A stretch of 64,000 nt of DNA from Thermaerobacillus caldiproteolyticus (GCF_013761245.1 NZ_JACDUT010000005.1:62001-126000), one strand, 5' to 3'. Shown: positions 38,185 to 46,400, numbered from the stretch's first letter. Notes: generated from the letters alone by a model not told the origin. Program-made: numbers and translations.

Positions 38185-38466
38185 CTACAGGGCTATTCGT
38201 TCCATAATATCTGTATGAAGCTGAATTAGTGCCAGTTTTTCCGTTTCAGTTAGAGAGGACATGATAACCCTTTTAACAGCATAATAAAATTTCACTTCGG
38301 GAGATTGGCGGACGCGAGGATGAGTCATTTCATCGCGCAATTCTTTTTCAATCGCCTCATAAAGAAGAGATTTACAGCTTTCCTCCGTTAGTTCTGCTTT
38401 TGTTAAAGAACGGTTCGACCACAATGTTCGATATGCTTCGAATAGTTGAATAAACGAAAGCCCCAT
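38185..38466 (-). CDS. Hypothetical helical protein (93 aa)
   Basis: Begins MGLSFIQLFEAYRTLWSNRSL and is mostly amphipathic helix (LYEAIEKELRDEM, KRVIMSSLTETEKLALIQLH). AAAGGA lies about 9 bases before ATG 38466; the ATG at 38475 touches it. It is a single gene with its own terminator, immediately before the tRNA promoters. The family is not recognised. Confidence 0.65.
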   Translation of the reverse strand: MGLSFIQLFEAYRTLWSNRSLTKAELTEESCKSLLYEAIEKELRDEMTHPRVRQSPEVKFYYAVKRVIMSSLTETEKLALIQLHTDIMERIAL

Positions 38467-38723
38467 ACCATTCATTCCTTTCTTATCTATACTTAGTATT
38501 GTTTTTTAGTTAAAAGATTTACTAAAGTTCGCTAAACGAGAACACATTATTATTAGTTGATGAGGGAATCGACGAAATAAAAGAAAGAATTGAAAGCCCT
38601 TTTTCGACGTTTAACAAGCTAAGATACAAGAGTGAGAAATTTACTTAATTATTTAATAATAATAGCAAAAACTAATGGAAGTGCACATTTTTTAATCATG
38701 AACAAAAACTCCTGAAAAATGTA

Positions 38724-38752
38724 TTGACAAAAAAATAATAAAACTATAAAAT
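38724..38752 (+). promoter_or_regulatory. tRNA operon promoter P1
   Basis: TTGACA (38724-38729), 17-base spacer, TAAAAT (38747-38752), about 200 bp before the first tRNA. It is one of two promoters spaced about 100 bp apart, the layout of Bacillus rRNA operons. Confidence 0.7.
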
Positions 38753-38824
38753 TAAATGCGTCGTTAATAAAATGATCGCAGATGTCTTTGAATCATTAAA
38801 CGTCATACAGTTAAAGAAATTATA

Positions 38825-38852
38825 TTGACAATGCAATTCGTTTGTTTATAAT
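38825..38852 (+). promoter_or_regulatory. tRNA operon promoter P2
   Basis: TTGACA (38825-38830), 16-base spacer, TATAAT (38847-38852): both hexamers are perfect sigma-A boxes, 97 bp before tRNA-Gly. Confidence 0.85.
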
Positions 38853-38948
38853 AGTACTTACGGAAAGGGCTCATGGACTTTGATATATCTTGAATTCCGT
38901 TATGGTTCTTCATGAACATCATATAGTCATGATGATTGGATTTTATTT

Positions 38949-39023
38949 GCGGAAGTAGTTCAGTGGTAGAACACCACCTTGCCAAGGTGGGGGTCGCGGG
39001 TTCGAGTCCCGTCTTCCGCTCCA
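38949..39023 (+). tRNA. tRNA-Gly (GCC), copy 1
   Basis: Acceptor GCGGAAG pairs with CTTCCGC; anticodon GCC in CCTTGCCAAGG; GTTCGAGTC T-arm; CCA encoded. The 72-nt body is identical to the second copy at 40274. Confidence 0.97.
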
Positions 39024-39033
39024 TGGAAATCAT

Positions 39034-39110
39034 GCGCTCGTAGCTCAATTGGATAGAGCATCTGACTACGGATCAGAAGGTTAGGGGTTCGAATCCTCTC
39101 GAGCGCGCCA
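39034..39110 (+). tRNA. tRNA-Arg (ACG)
   Basis: Acceptor GCGCTCG with CGAGCGC, anticodon loop CTACGGA, GGTTCGAATCC T-arm, CCA encoded. Confidence 0.97.
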
Positions 39111-39124
39111 TTTATTCATTGGAG

Positions 39125-39201
39125 CGGGAAGTAGCTCAGCTTGGTAGAGCACATGGTTCGGGTCCATGAGGTCGCAGGTTCAAATCCTGTCTTCCCGACC
39201 A
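39125..39201 (+). tRNA. tRNA-Pro (CGG)
   Basis: Acceptor CGGGAAG with CTTCCCG; anticodon stem CATGG/CCATG with loop TTCGGGT, so the anticodon is CGG; CCA encoded. The usual TGG isoacceptor is not in this array. Confidence 0.93.
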
Positions 39202-39209
39202 GCCAACGA

Positions 39210-39282
39210 GGGGCCTTAGCTCAGCTGGGAGAGCGCCTGCTTTGCACGCAGGAGGTCATCGGTTCGATCCCGATAGGCTCCA
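39210..39282 (+). tRNA. tRNA-Ala (TGC)
   Basis: Acceptor GGGGCCT with AGGCTCC, anticodon loop TTTGCAC, discriminator A. No separate CCA is encoded. Confidence 0.96.
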
Positions 39283-39290
39283 CTCATATT

Positions 39291-39383
39291 GGAGGAGTAC
39301 CCAAGTCTGGCTGAAGGGGTCGGTTTCGAAAACCGATAGGGGTGTCAAAGCCCGCGGGGGTTCGAATCCCTCCTCCTCCGCCA
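39291..39383 (+). tRNA. tRNA-Ser (CGA)
   Basis: Class II tRNA with a long variable arm (GGGGTGTCAAAGCCC); anticodon stem TCGGT/ACCGA with loop TTCGAAA; CCA encoded. Confidence 0.95.
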
Positions 39384-39617
39384 TACATACTTTACTTATC
39401 AATAAATAGTATACATATATATTCGATTGATAAAGCGATACTTAGTAAATTTGTAAGTTGTCCTGATAATCTTTCCTTCTCTGATTGTTTAGAAGAGAAA
39501 AGGGGAATAAGTAAATTTCCTTGCAGCACACTACTCGAATTGATAATTGAGAGGCTATCTGTGAGTAGGGCGAAGGAATTCAGAGTGAAAATGGATAAGA
39601 TTTGCATATTTTAATGT

Positions 39618-39690
39618 GGCTCGATAGCTCAGTCGGTAGAGCAAAGGACTGAAAATCCTTGTGTCGGCGGTTCGATTCCGTCTCGAGCCA
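39618..39690 (+). tRNA. tRNA-Phe (GAA)
   Basis: Acceptor GGCTCGA with TCGAGCC, anticodon loop CTGAAAA, discriminator A, CCA not encoded. It is separated from tRNA-Ser by 234 bp in which no gene is supported. Confidence 0.96.
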
Positions 39691-39701
39691 TCTTTTTATA
39701 G

Positions 39702-39786
39702 GGAGGGGTAGCGAAGTGGCCAAACGCGGCGGACTGTAAATCCGCTCCCAGTGGGTTCGGCGGTTCGAATCCGTCCCCCTCCACCA
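39702..39786 (+). tRNA. tRNA-Tyr (GTA)
   Basis: Class II tRNA; acceptor GGAGGGG with CCCCTCC, anticodon loop CTGTAAA, long variable arm, CCA encoded. Confidence 0.96.
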
Positions 39787-39791
39787 TGTTT

Positions 39792-39862
39792 AGGGGCATA
39801 GTTTAATGGTAGAACAGAGGTCTCCAAAACCTCCGGTGTGGGTTCGATTCCTACTGCCCCTG
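39792..39862 (+). tRNA. tRNA-Trp (CCA)
   Basis: Acceptor AGGGGCA with TGCCCCT, anticodon loop CTCCAAA, discriminator G, CCA end not encoded. Confidence 0.96.
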
Positions 39863-39867
39863 TAAAT

Positions 39868-39941
39868 GGCGGCTATGGCGAAGTGGTTAACGCACCAGAT
39901 TGTGGCTCTGGCATGCGTGGGTTCGATTCCCACTAGTCGCC
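39868..39941 (+). tRNA. tRNA-His (GTG)
   Basis: Has the extra G at -1 (39868) opposite discriminator C73, the identity element of tRNA-His; anticodon GTG; T-arm GGTTCGATTCC. CCA is not encoded. Confidence 0.95.
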
Positions 39942-40010
39942 CTTTTTGCATATCATTATAAATACTTACATAACTAGCACAAAACATTTTGTTATTGATA
40001 CGTCAATGTT

Positions 40011-40138
40011 GGATTATTTCACGAATTTCCTTACAGAAATTCTCAAAATAATCCTGCGGTATGAATTGTAACAGCTAGAACCGATTCATTGTCGAAATTA
40101 TTTCGTGGATTTCCTTCAGAAATCCCCAAAATAATTTC
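40011..40138. repeat. Two homologous hairpins with compensatory base changes
   Basis: Copy 1 (40011-40054): GGATTATTT/AAATAATCC outer stem and GAATTTC/GAAATTC inner stem. Copy 2 (40094-40138): GAAATTATTT/AAATAATTTC and GGATTTC/GAAATCC. Each ends in TGCGGT, then three bases and AATT. Paired positions differ between copies in a way that keeps both stems, so the structure is under selection. It lies between tRNA-His and tRNA-Gln. The function is unknown. Confidence 0.75.
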
Positions 40139-40194
40139 TGCGGTGCCAATTCACGAAGTTAGTTCTGAGATGTTTATTCATGATGGTTAATCAT

Positions 40195-40269
40195 TGGGCT
40201 ATAGCCAAGCGGTAAGGCAACGGACTTTGACTCCGTGATGCGCTGGTTCGAATCCAGCTAGCCCAGCCA
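40195..40269 (+). tRNA. tRNA-Gln (TTG)
   Basis: Acceptor TGGGCTA with TAGCCCA, anticodon loop CTTTGAC, CCA encoded. Confidence 0.96.
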
Positions 40270-40273
40270 AATT

Positions 40274-40345
40274 GCGGAAGTAGTTCAGTGGTAGAACACC
40301 ACCTTGCCAAGGTGGGGGTCGCGGGTTCGAGTCCCGTCTTCCGCT
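40274..40345 (+). tRNA. tRNA-Gly (GCC), copy 2
   Basis: The 72 bases are identical to 38949-39020, but the CCA end is not encoded here (TTA follows). Confidence 0.97.
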
Positions 40346-40350
40346 TAGAT

Positions 40351-40424
<74 letters not shown>

Positions 40425-40428
40425 ATGT

Positions 40429-40499
40429 GCGGGTGTAGTTTAGTGGCAAAACTTCAGCTTCCCAAGCTGACGTCGTGGGTTCGATTCCCATCACCCGCT
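40429..40499 (+). tRNA. tRNA-Gly (CCC)
   Basis: Acceptor GCGGGTG with CACCCGC; stem TCAGC/GCTGA with loop TTCCCAA places CCC at 34-36. The body otherwise resembles the common tRNA-Gly(TCC) of Bacillus, so the change may be a single-base switch. CCA not encoded. Confidence 0.9.
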
Positions 40500-40506
40500 T
40501 TTTTAT

Positions 40507-40583
<77 letters not shown>

Positions 40584-40740
40584 TACTCTGTATTGTTTCT
40601 CCGAATTGTGCTTTCTTTGGTTCGGAAGGATATGTCGTGCTTGAGTAAGCATTGGGAAAGCAGCTTCAGCGTACCGTACGAATGGAATTTTGGACCAATG
40701 TGTTGAGTGCAGGGCGGAGAAAAAATATCTTAAATATTGT

Positions 40741-40814
40741 GTCCCAGTAGCTCAGCTGGATAGAGCAGCGGCCTTCTAAGCCGTCGGTCGGGAGTTCGAA
40801 TCTCTCCTGGGACG
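40741..40814 (+). tRNA. tRNA-Arg (TCT)
   Basis: Acceptor GTCCCAG with CTGGGAC; stem GCGGC/GCCGT with loop CTTCTAA gives anticodon TCT; discriminator G, CCA not encoded. It lies 157 bp behind tRNA-Ile; that spacer holds no gene. Confidence 0.95.
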
Positions 40815-40882
40815 TTAAAAAATGGGGCAGGCTCAAAATGGTCTTGCCCCTATCAAGTAAGCAGAATAACGGAAAGTTTATG

Positions 40883-40930
40883 CAACCTTTCTCCGATATT
40901 CCATTGGGGAAAGGTTGTTTCATTTCTTTT
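40883..40930 (+). terminator. Terminator of tRNA array
   Basis: CAACCTTTCTCC pairs with GGGGAAAGGTTG (one mismatch) and is followed by TTTCATTTCTTTT. A weaker GGGGCAGG/TTGCCCC hairpin lies just before (about 40824-40852). The 3' arm plus tail is the 20-mer also present at 10412. Confidence 0.7.
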
Positions 40931-41377
40931 GGGCTGTTCTTTGTTATAAAATTGGACGTGTTTATGAACGGCTTTTTTGACTTTCCAGCAGGCCTGGGAA
41001 GTCATATTGCTCAAAGCATTCGGATGTTTCTAAACGAATAAGTTTTTGTCACTTAACGAATTCTTTCGAGCTCTTCTTTTTCGTTTCCCTTTGGAGGTTG
41101 TAGTCCTTCTGCCTCTTCTTGAAGGAATTGGTTGCCCCATCTTTCGCAATATTGAATTATATACATGGTCGTGATCGAAAATCATACTCTGGCTCCAGCC
41201 TTCAGATACTTTTGGGCCATTTTTAATTTTGAAAAAATCGACAGCACAGCCTTTTCTGTTTCCTGTCTATTGCACGAGTCAGTCCCAATTTAAGACTATA
41301 ATAACAAAACATAAGTTCTATTCTTTTTTCTCAAAAGTGCTATAATAAGTAAAGAATATCAGAAAGGGGGCTTAGGG
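40931..41377. other. Intergenic region with minus-strand gene remnant
   Basis: The minus strand between about 41060 and 41270 reads in parts like a small acidic/helical protein (SKLKMAQKYLKAG in one frame, QYCERWGNQFLQEEAEGL and EKEELERIR before a stop in another), without a start or RBS. It is probably a decayed gene of unknown family. TATAAT-like sequences at about 41300 and 41340 could serve the following plus-strand gene. Confidence 0.35.
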
Positions 41378-41842
41378 ATGGAAGTATCAAGAATCAGCCC
41401 AGAAGGACAAGAGACTGAAATCCGTGCACTCTATCAACAGTTATTGGATGGATGGAACAAGCGTAGTGCAGATGCTATGGCAGAGCCGTTTGCGGAGGAT
41501 GGTGAACTCATCGGATTTGATGGGAGCCATGTAATAGGGAAGACAGAGATCGTTGCACATCTTCAACCAATCTTTGCCGACCACCCTACTCCCGTCTACG
41601 TAGGCAAAGTTCGAAATGTGCGCTTTTTGGGTCCTGAAGTTGCCGTCCTACGCGCGATTGCAGGCATGGTGCCGCGCGGACAGTCAGACATTGATCCCCA
41701 ACTTAACACGCATCATACACTCGTTACTGTGAAGCGGGAGGGTAAGTGGTACATTGAGCTCTTTCAGAATACCCCAGCTCAGTTTCACGGAAGACCGGAG
41801 TTGGTTCAAAAGATGACAGAAGAGCTACAGCAGTTGCTATAA
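41378..41842 (+). CDS. SnoaL-like/SgcJ-EcaC family protein
   Basis: 154-aa cystatin-like alpha+beta barrel of the NTF2/SnoaL superfamily (SgcJ/EcaC type). Typical blocks: IRALYQQLLDGWNKRSADAMAEPFAEDGELIGFDG, HVIGKTEIVAHLQPIF, and the C-terminal HTLVTVKREGKWYIELFQN. Such proteins bind or isomerise small molecules, but the substrate cannot be read from sequence. AGGGGG precedes the ATG. It is monocistronic, with a bidirectional terminator behind it shared with the MFS gene. Confidence 0.85.
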   Translation: MEVSRISPEGQETEIRALYQQLLDGWNKRSADAMAEPFAEDGELIGFDGSHVIGKTEIVAHLQPIFADHPTPVYVGKVRNVRFLGPEVAVLRAIAGMVPRGQSDIDPQLNTHHTLVTVKREGKWYIELFQNTPAQFHGRPELVQKMTEELQQLL

Positions 41843-41880
41843 TGTAGGTCATGGCAACGAGATCATGTTTAAAATATGAA

Positions 41881-41906
41881 CTTCCATCACTTATTCGTGA
41901 TGGAAG
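41881..41906. terminator. Bidirectional terminator
   Basis: CTTCCATCAC and GTGATGGAAG flank six bases between convergent genes. Confidence 0.75.
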
Positions 41907-41924
41907 CCTTCGTTCAGTATACTG

Positions 41925-43289
41925 TTAAATTTGTTTTGCATTGGTATTTGGTCCAAAAAGAGCTAATAGTACAGCACAAGCTAACCAACAACCTCCGATA
42001 AATAAAAAGACACTCACATAGCCTAAATGTATAGCAATAAAACCTACAATTAAAGAACCAAATATATTGGAAAAACGACCAAGCCCGTAAGCTAAGCCGC
42101 TCCCGGAAGAACGATATTCTGTTGAATATGGTTCAGAGGTATAAGCATATAAATTTGATGTGAAAACACGTTCCGTGACATTCACAATGAAGCCGAAGAC
42201 GATAATGATTAGTGGAATAAATGTCATGCCGTACAACAATCCTGCCATAGCTGTCAGGAATGCACTAACAGCTAAAATCCACTTGCGTTGAAATTTTTCT
42301 GAGATCATCGATCCGATAAGGGCTCCTAACGGGGCACCAATAGACTGTAAAACGTTATACCACAGCGTTTTTTCAATGGTAACACCGTTACTTTTTAACA
42401 GGCTGGGAACCCATGATGCAAATCCGTAAAATCCAAACGTTTCAAATATCCATACCCCAGCCAATACTAATGTGATCTTAAGATTTCTTCCTTTAAATAA
42501 TCCTAAATAGCCCGCCTTTTGAATCGTTTTGACAGGCATTGGTTCTTTGGGGATAGGGAGTGCGCCTTTTTCCTGTTCAACGCGTTGCTCAATCCGTCTC
42601 ATAATTGCATTGGCTTTATCAAATTCTCCACGATTTTCGTGCCAGCGTGGCGACTCTTCCAAATGACGAGAGAAAAGAGAATAAATCATTCCAACTGCCC
42701 CCCACACAAACACAAGTCTCCATCCCCAAGGTCCTAACGGAATGACTAATGCGGACACGACATTTGTGATAGGTACACCAATTAAACCAACCATCGCACA
42801 AAAAGAAATGTATTTTCCACGTACGTGGGTAGGAAAAAACTCTGCTAAATAGCTATTTGTAACAATCATGGCAGCTGCTACTCCAACTCCTGTAAGGAAT
42901 CGAAACACGATCAATGACGGCACATTCCATGCAAGAGCATTTAACATAGATGATATAGAAAATAATAGTACAAACCAAGATAATGCCTTCTTTCGTCCGA
43001 TCCGATCTGATACCCATCCACCTAAAGAAGCTCCTAAAAACATCCCCAAGAAAGAGAAAGCTGTTATGTTTGCAATGGTTTTTAAACTGATGCCCCACTG
43101 ATCGATAAGAGCAGGTGCAACATTACTTAACGTAAACAAATCAGCAAGATCAAAGAAATAGACAATACAGAGAGCAAATAGTACTTGGTAATGTACACGT
43201 GAAATAGGAAGGCGATCTAACCGATTTGCTACATTGGAAAACTCTCGATTGTGAGTATGTACTTGTTTAATGCTAGTATTGACCTGCAT
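41925..43289 (-). CDS. MFS transporter, sugar/metabolite:proton symporter type
   Basis: 454 aa with 12 predicted membrane helices. The loop 2-3 signature is GGWVSDRIGRKKAL, the loop after helix 5 contains AEFFPTHVRGKY (the aromatic-acid/sugar porter signature), and a long central loop (about 215-255) separates two halves. The N-terminal VNTSIKQVHTHNREFSNVANRLDRLPISRVHYQV is typical of the AAHS/sugar porter group. The substrate is unknown. The gene is preceded by a perfect cre-like palindrome and its RBS AAGGAG is 11 bases from the ATG. An IS is inserted 113 bp upstream of the start. Confidence 0.88.
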   Translation of the reverse strand: MQVNTSIKQVHTHNREFSNVANRLDRLPISRVHYQVLFALCIVYFFDLADLFTLSNVAPALIDQWGISLKTIANITAFSFLGMFLGASLGGWVSDRIGRKKALSWFVLLFSISSMLNALAWNVPSLIVFRFLTGVGVAAAMIVTNSYLAEFFPTHVRGKYISFCAMVGLIGVPITNVVSALVIPLGPWGWRLVFVWGAVGMIYSLFSRHLEESPRWHENRGEFDKANAIMRRIEQRVEQEKGALPIPKEPMPVKTIQKAGYLGLFKGRNLKITLVLAGVWIFETFGFYGFASWVPSLLKSNGVTIEKTLWYNVLQSIGAPLGALIGSMISEKFQRKWILAVSAFLTAMAGLLYGMTFIPLIIIVFGFIVNVTERVFTSNLYAYTSEPYSTEYRSSGSGLAYGLGRFSNIFGSLIVGFIAIHLGYVSVFLFIGGCWLACAVLLALFGPNTNAKQI

Positions 43290-43311
43290 AAATACATCAG
43301 CTCCTTCTTTT

Positions 43312-43326
43312 TTGAAAGCGGTTTCA
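43312..43326 (-). promoter_or_regulatory. cre-like operator (CcpA or LacI-family) before the MFS gene
   Basis: TTGAAAGCGGTTTCA fits the cre consensus WTGNAANCGNWNNCW at every position and extends as a near palindrome. It lies 23 bp before the start codon, suiting repression by roadblock or promoter occlusion. Confidence 0.65.
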
Positions 43327-43401
43327 AAATTTAGGGTTATAAACTATTAAAAAGGATAATATAGAAAAATTATACAATTGTAAAACAAAATATTCAATAT
43401 A

Positions 43402-44413
43402 GAAGGTGTTGCAAAACTAGAGTAAAAACTCAAAATTGTGCATAAGAATGCATAATTGTACATGCAGTAAATAGCGATGAAACCCATACCAACGCGGCTG
43501 TTCTAATCCGTCATTCTTTAACTGATTAAATGTCTGCTCAATCGAGTTGCGAAAACCAAACAACCACTTTCCGAATTCTGTTTTCAAAAACGAAGGAATC
43601 ACCCGGCCGTAGGCATCTTTTCGTTCATCACCATTTCGAGGATTAATCGGTGAAACGAAAAAGATCCCTGTTTGTTCCGCCATTTGACGGACTTTTTCAC
43701 TGTCATAGGCGGCATCTCCAAGGGCAAATTCAATCTTCCATTCCTTTAAAGATGGAAATAATTCGAGCGCAACGGCTGCATCATTTCGATTCGCAGTCGT
43801 GAAGACATGGGATAGGACGATTCCTTCTGTGGTTGTACAAAGGTGCAACTTATATCCTTTGAACCAGTTATACCGAGTCGAAATCCCCCATCTCGCTTGA
43901 GAATCATAAAAACTGCTTCGGAGTGCCGTACTGTCGATGATGACAATTTTGGGATACCGAACACCTAAATCTTTTAGAAGTCGAGCATTAAATGTGGAAA
44001 ATCCTTGTTCTCGAAACCACTTACCTGCACGTGAAAACGTAGAAAGATGTGGAACCTCTTTGAGTCCACAAATACGCCGGAAGTAGCCAAAGCGATCGAG
44101 TGTTTCCACTAACTGACGTAAAGAATCAATGGAAAAATAGGTTTTTAAAAAGAAACATTTTAACAATGATTTTTTCGAAATCGGTGGTCGCCCGGTTATA
44201 TAAGGTGTTTCTGGTAAAGAAAGTTGATCGATGTATTGAAATAAAGCCTGTAAAAGAGGATCCATTTCGCTATTCAGTGCATGTTCGATAACAAAATTGG
44301 AAATCATGATAGTGTCCACCCCTTGGAAATGTGTTTTTGGTCACTGTATATGATTTCCAAGACGGTGGATTTTTTGCGTCCTTTTATGCACCCGTTATGC
44401 GTTTTGCAACACG
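43402..44413. mobile_element. Complete insertion sequence with 9-bp target duplication
   Basis: About 1012 bp. Terminal inverted repeats GTGTTGCAAAAC (43406-43417) and GTTTTGCAACAC (44401-44412); the nonamer TTCAATATA occurs directly outside both ends (43393-43401 and 44414-44422) as a perfect target-site duplication. One intact transposase gene. Placement within the IS4/IS5 DDE superfamily is by transposase features. Confidence 0.88.
43417..44307 (-). CDS. IS4/IS5-type DDE transposase
   Basis: About 296 aa, intact. N-terminal helical region with ITGRPPISKKSLLKCFFLKT, the first catalytic aspartate in KIVIIDSTALRSS, the second in FALGDAAYDSEKV, and the YREK-like C-terminal block RNSIEQTFNQLKNDGLEQP with the catalytic glutamate. 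ATG 44307 is used, as GGGGTGG lies 8 bases upstream. The intact frame and target duplication indicate a recent insertion. Confidence 0.9.
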   Translation of the reverse strand: MISNFVIEHALNSEMDPLLQALFQYIDQLSLPETPYITGRPPISKKSLLKCFFLKTYFSIDSLRQLVETLDRFGYFRRICGLKEVPHLSTFSRAGKWFREQGFSTFNARLLKDLGVRYPKIVIIDSTALRSSFYDSQARWGISTRYNWFKGYKLHLCTTTEGIVLSHVFTTANRNDAAVALELFPSLKEWKIEFALGDAAYDSEKVRQMAEQTGIFFVSPINPRNGDERKDAYGRVIPSFLKTEFGKWLFGFRNSIEQTFNQLKNDGLEQPRWYGFHRYLLHVQLCILMHNFEFLL

Positions 44414-44544
44414 TTCAATATATTAAAAATATAGTTAATGTATCAAGAGATAAAATAGTATTTAATATAGGCTATTTTTGTATAAATTGTTGCTATAGCT
44501 ATATAGGACATAATTGTGTAATAGAATTACAGAATGTAGAAAGG

Positions 44545-45440
44545 GTGTTCCGTATGGCATGGCGTGGCACGATGTTTACAAAGATTTCTATATACTTCCA
44601 AAGAAAGAGCGGTTGGAATGATGTGTAGCTATTAAATTAAAAAGACTTGTTTCCAGAGGCAAAAGCCGACATTCAAAAATGGTCGGGGAATTTCGGGAAA
44701 CTCGCTTTTTTAAAAGATTAACGTGTGTTCACTGTGGAAATATGTCTGTGAAACGTAATGAAAAATATCGTTTTTGCCAACGCTATCTCTATTAGAACTA
44801 ACGATATAACAGGTAGCTCATTGTCAGGTACGAGAATAAAGTACTTTGAATGACGGTTGAAGATTATACATTGCCAAAAATAGAAGAAGTACTCCATATT
44901 CACATTTCAACTGCATTTATGGATGACACAAAATTTTATATACTGTCTGTGCTCTGGGCCATCAGACCCTAAAAGAGATTATGGAAAGTGATGAGACATA
45001 CTTTTTAGAGAATGAAAAAGGCAAAAAAATTTATCATTTACAGAAAGGATCATAAACGTGGCAGTGCCGCCAAAAAACATGGTATTTCCAAAGAACAACT
45101 TCATGATAGAAATGGTCAAATCCTTTCCAAAACGGCAGAAAAAGGTCGTATTACGGCTATGGAAATTGATGGGGTTAAGAAAACATAGTGACATCTATGT
45201 TTTTCTATGCACAGATACAGCGACCAACTATAAAATAAAAAATTCGCTACAATGAAGGGATTACAATACGAAGCTATTAATGTAGGTACCTATACGAAGA
45301 AGGGAATTTACCCTATTCAACACGTCAACGGGTATCATACTCGTTTGAAAAAGTGGATGGATAGGTTTCAAGGTGTGGTAACGAAATGCCTTGATAACTA
45401 CTTATTCTGGCATCATAAGAAGATACCCAAAAAAGAACAA
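44545..45440 (+). pseudogene. IS1595 (ISXO2-like) transposase remnant
   Basis: A string of fragments in changing frames matches the family order: WHDVYKDFYILPKKERLE; DLFPEAKADIQKW; a zinc ribbon half, TCVHCGNMSVKRNEKYRFCQRY; ESDETYFLENEKGKKIYH; RGSAAKKHGISKEQL and RNGQILSKTAEKGRITAMEI; CTDTATNYK; and the C-terminal HVNGYHTRLKKWMDRFQGVV with LDNYLFWHHKK. Multiple stops and frameshifts make it inactive. It lies directly beside the intact IS. Confidence 0.8.
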
Positions 45441-45522
45441 GTGAAAGAACCTTGCCTCTTGTCAACGAGTAAAATTCACAACCGTTAAAATAATTAAAAG
45501 GAGTGCGTAAATCAATCCCCTT

Positions 45523-45813
45523 CTACGGCATTGACCTTGCAATTGCTTCAATGATTAACGCAAGAACACCTAAAACGATGGTCATTAAAGTCGAACTGAA
45601 TAATACTTTTCTACTGATAACAGTAAACTTCTGGTTTCTAATGAACTTTCGATAAGCAAAATAGACGAGAGTTCCCAATATAATTGAGCCAATCCAACTT
45701 ATTAAGCCTACTTGTGTAACCAATTTTCGCCAATCGAAAACCCAAAAGTATAGAATGGCGAAATGAATGACTACTAAGGGTATCGTTATGATTACCCATA
45801 TTGACCTTAACAT
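45523..45813 (-). CDS. Small membrane protein, three predicted helices (96 aa)
   Basis: Three hydrophobic segments (IWVIITIPLVVIHFAILYFW, VGLISWIGSIILGTLVYFAY, VLFSSTLMTIVLGVLALIIEAI) joined by short basic loops. ATG 45813 has GGGAG about 8 bases upstream; ATG 45819 is too near the RBS. It is isolated between decayed elements. The family is not recognised. Confidence 0.6.
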   Translation of the reverse strand: MLRSIWVIITIPLVVIHFAILYFWVFDWRKLVTQVGLISWIGSIILGTLVYFAYRKFIRNQKFTVISRKVLFSSTLMTIVLGVLALIIEAIARSMP

Positions 45814-46004
45814 AACCATCACTCCCAGACTTATTATTCAACTTGATTTTTACTCTTAGGTTATATTCTCATCTAACCACACTTTTATAAGACTGAGTGT
45901 ATGGTCACAACCATAGATTTCTATAAATATATAAACTGTTCTGAGGACATATTCAGTCCGTGCCACTGCCTACTATACTTTTTTAACATAGCTAATCTTT
46001 TAAA

Positions 46005-46315
46005 ACTTTTCGATCTTTTCCTCCCAGTTTTATATCATTCTGTAGGGAGGATATAGCAGCGTCATAACTTAACAGATATTCTTCTACATATGTCTTTACA
46101 CCTAAAAGATAAGGGATTGTTTCTTTAGCCGATGCTTTTCTTTGATAAGAACCTTGCATCGCCAATTTTTGACCTTCTATTCTATAAGTTCTCTCTCTGT
46201 AATTTTTTTATCTTCTAAACGAAAGTATCTTTGATTAATGTTGCGGTTCTGGGGAAAAAATATAGCGAAATACCAAACATTGTGGCTGTTTTGTGTCATT
46301 AAATCGTCATAAAGT
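46005..46315 (-). pseudogene. Frameshifted gene of unknown family
   Basis: On the minus strand, one frame reads MTQNSHNVWYFAIFFPQNRN... to DKKITEREL and the next frame continues smoothly RTYRIEGQKLAMQGSY... PYLLGVKTYVEEYLLSYDAA... GGKDRKVLKD before a stop. A single frameshift joins them, and no proper RBS is seen. The remaining sequence of the 45814-46400 gap is AT-rich without gene. The family is not recognised. Confidence 0.45.
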
Positions 46316-46400
46316 TTTTAATTACGAACAGAGTGTACTCCTGTTGATTGGTTCATATTCATTTTGGTCTTGCTATCTGATTATTTTTGCACCAGAACCA

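Noticed and set aside
40011-40138. CRISPR array
   Set aside because: Only two units of unequal sequence, each a hairpin, with no conserved direct repeat and no cas genes.
44281-44628. 115-codon plus-strand ORF across the right IS end
   Set aside because: It runs from the IS into flanking remnant DNA, lacks an RBS, and its first part is antisense to the transposase.
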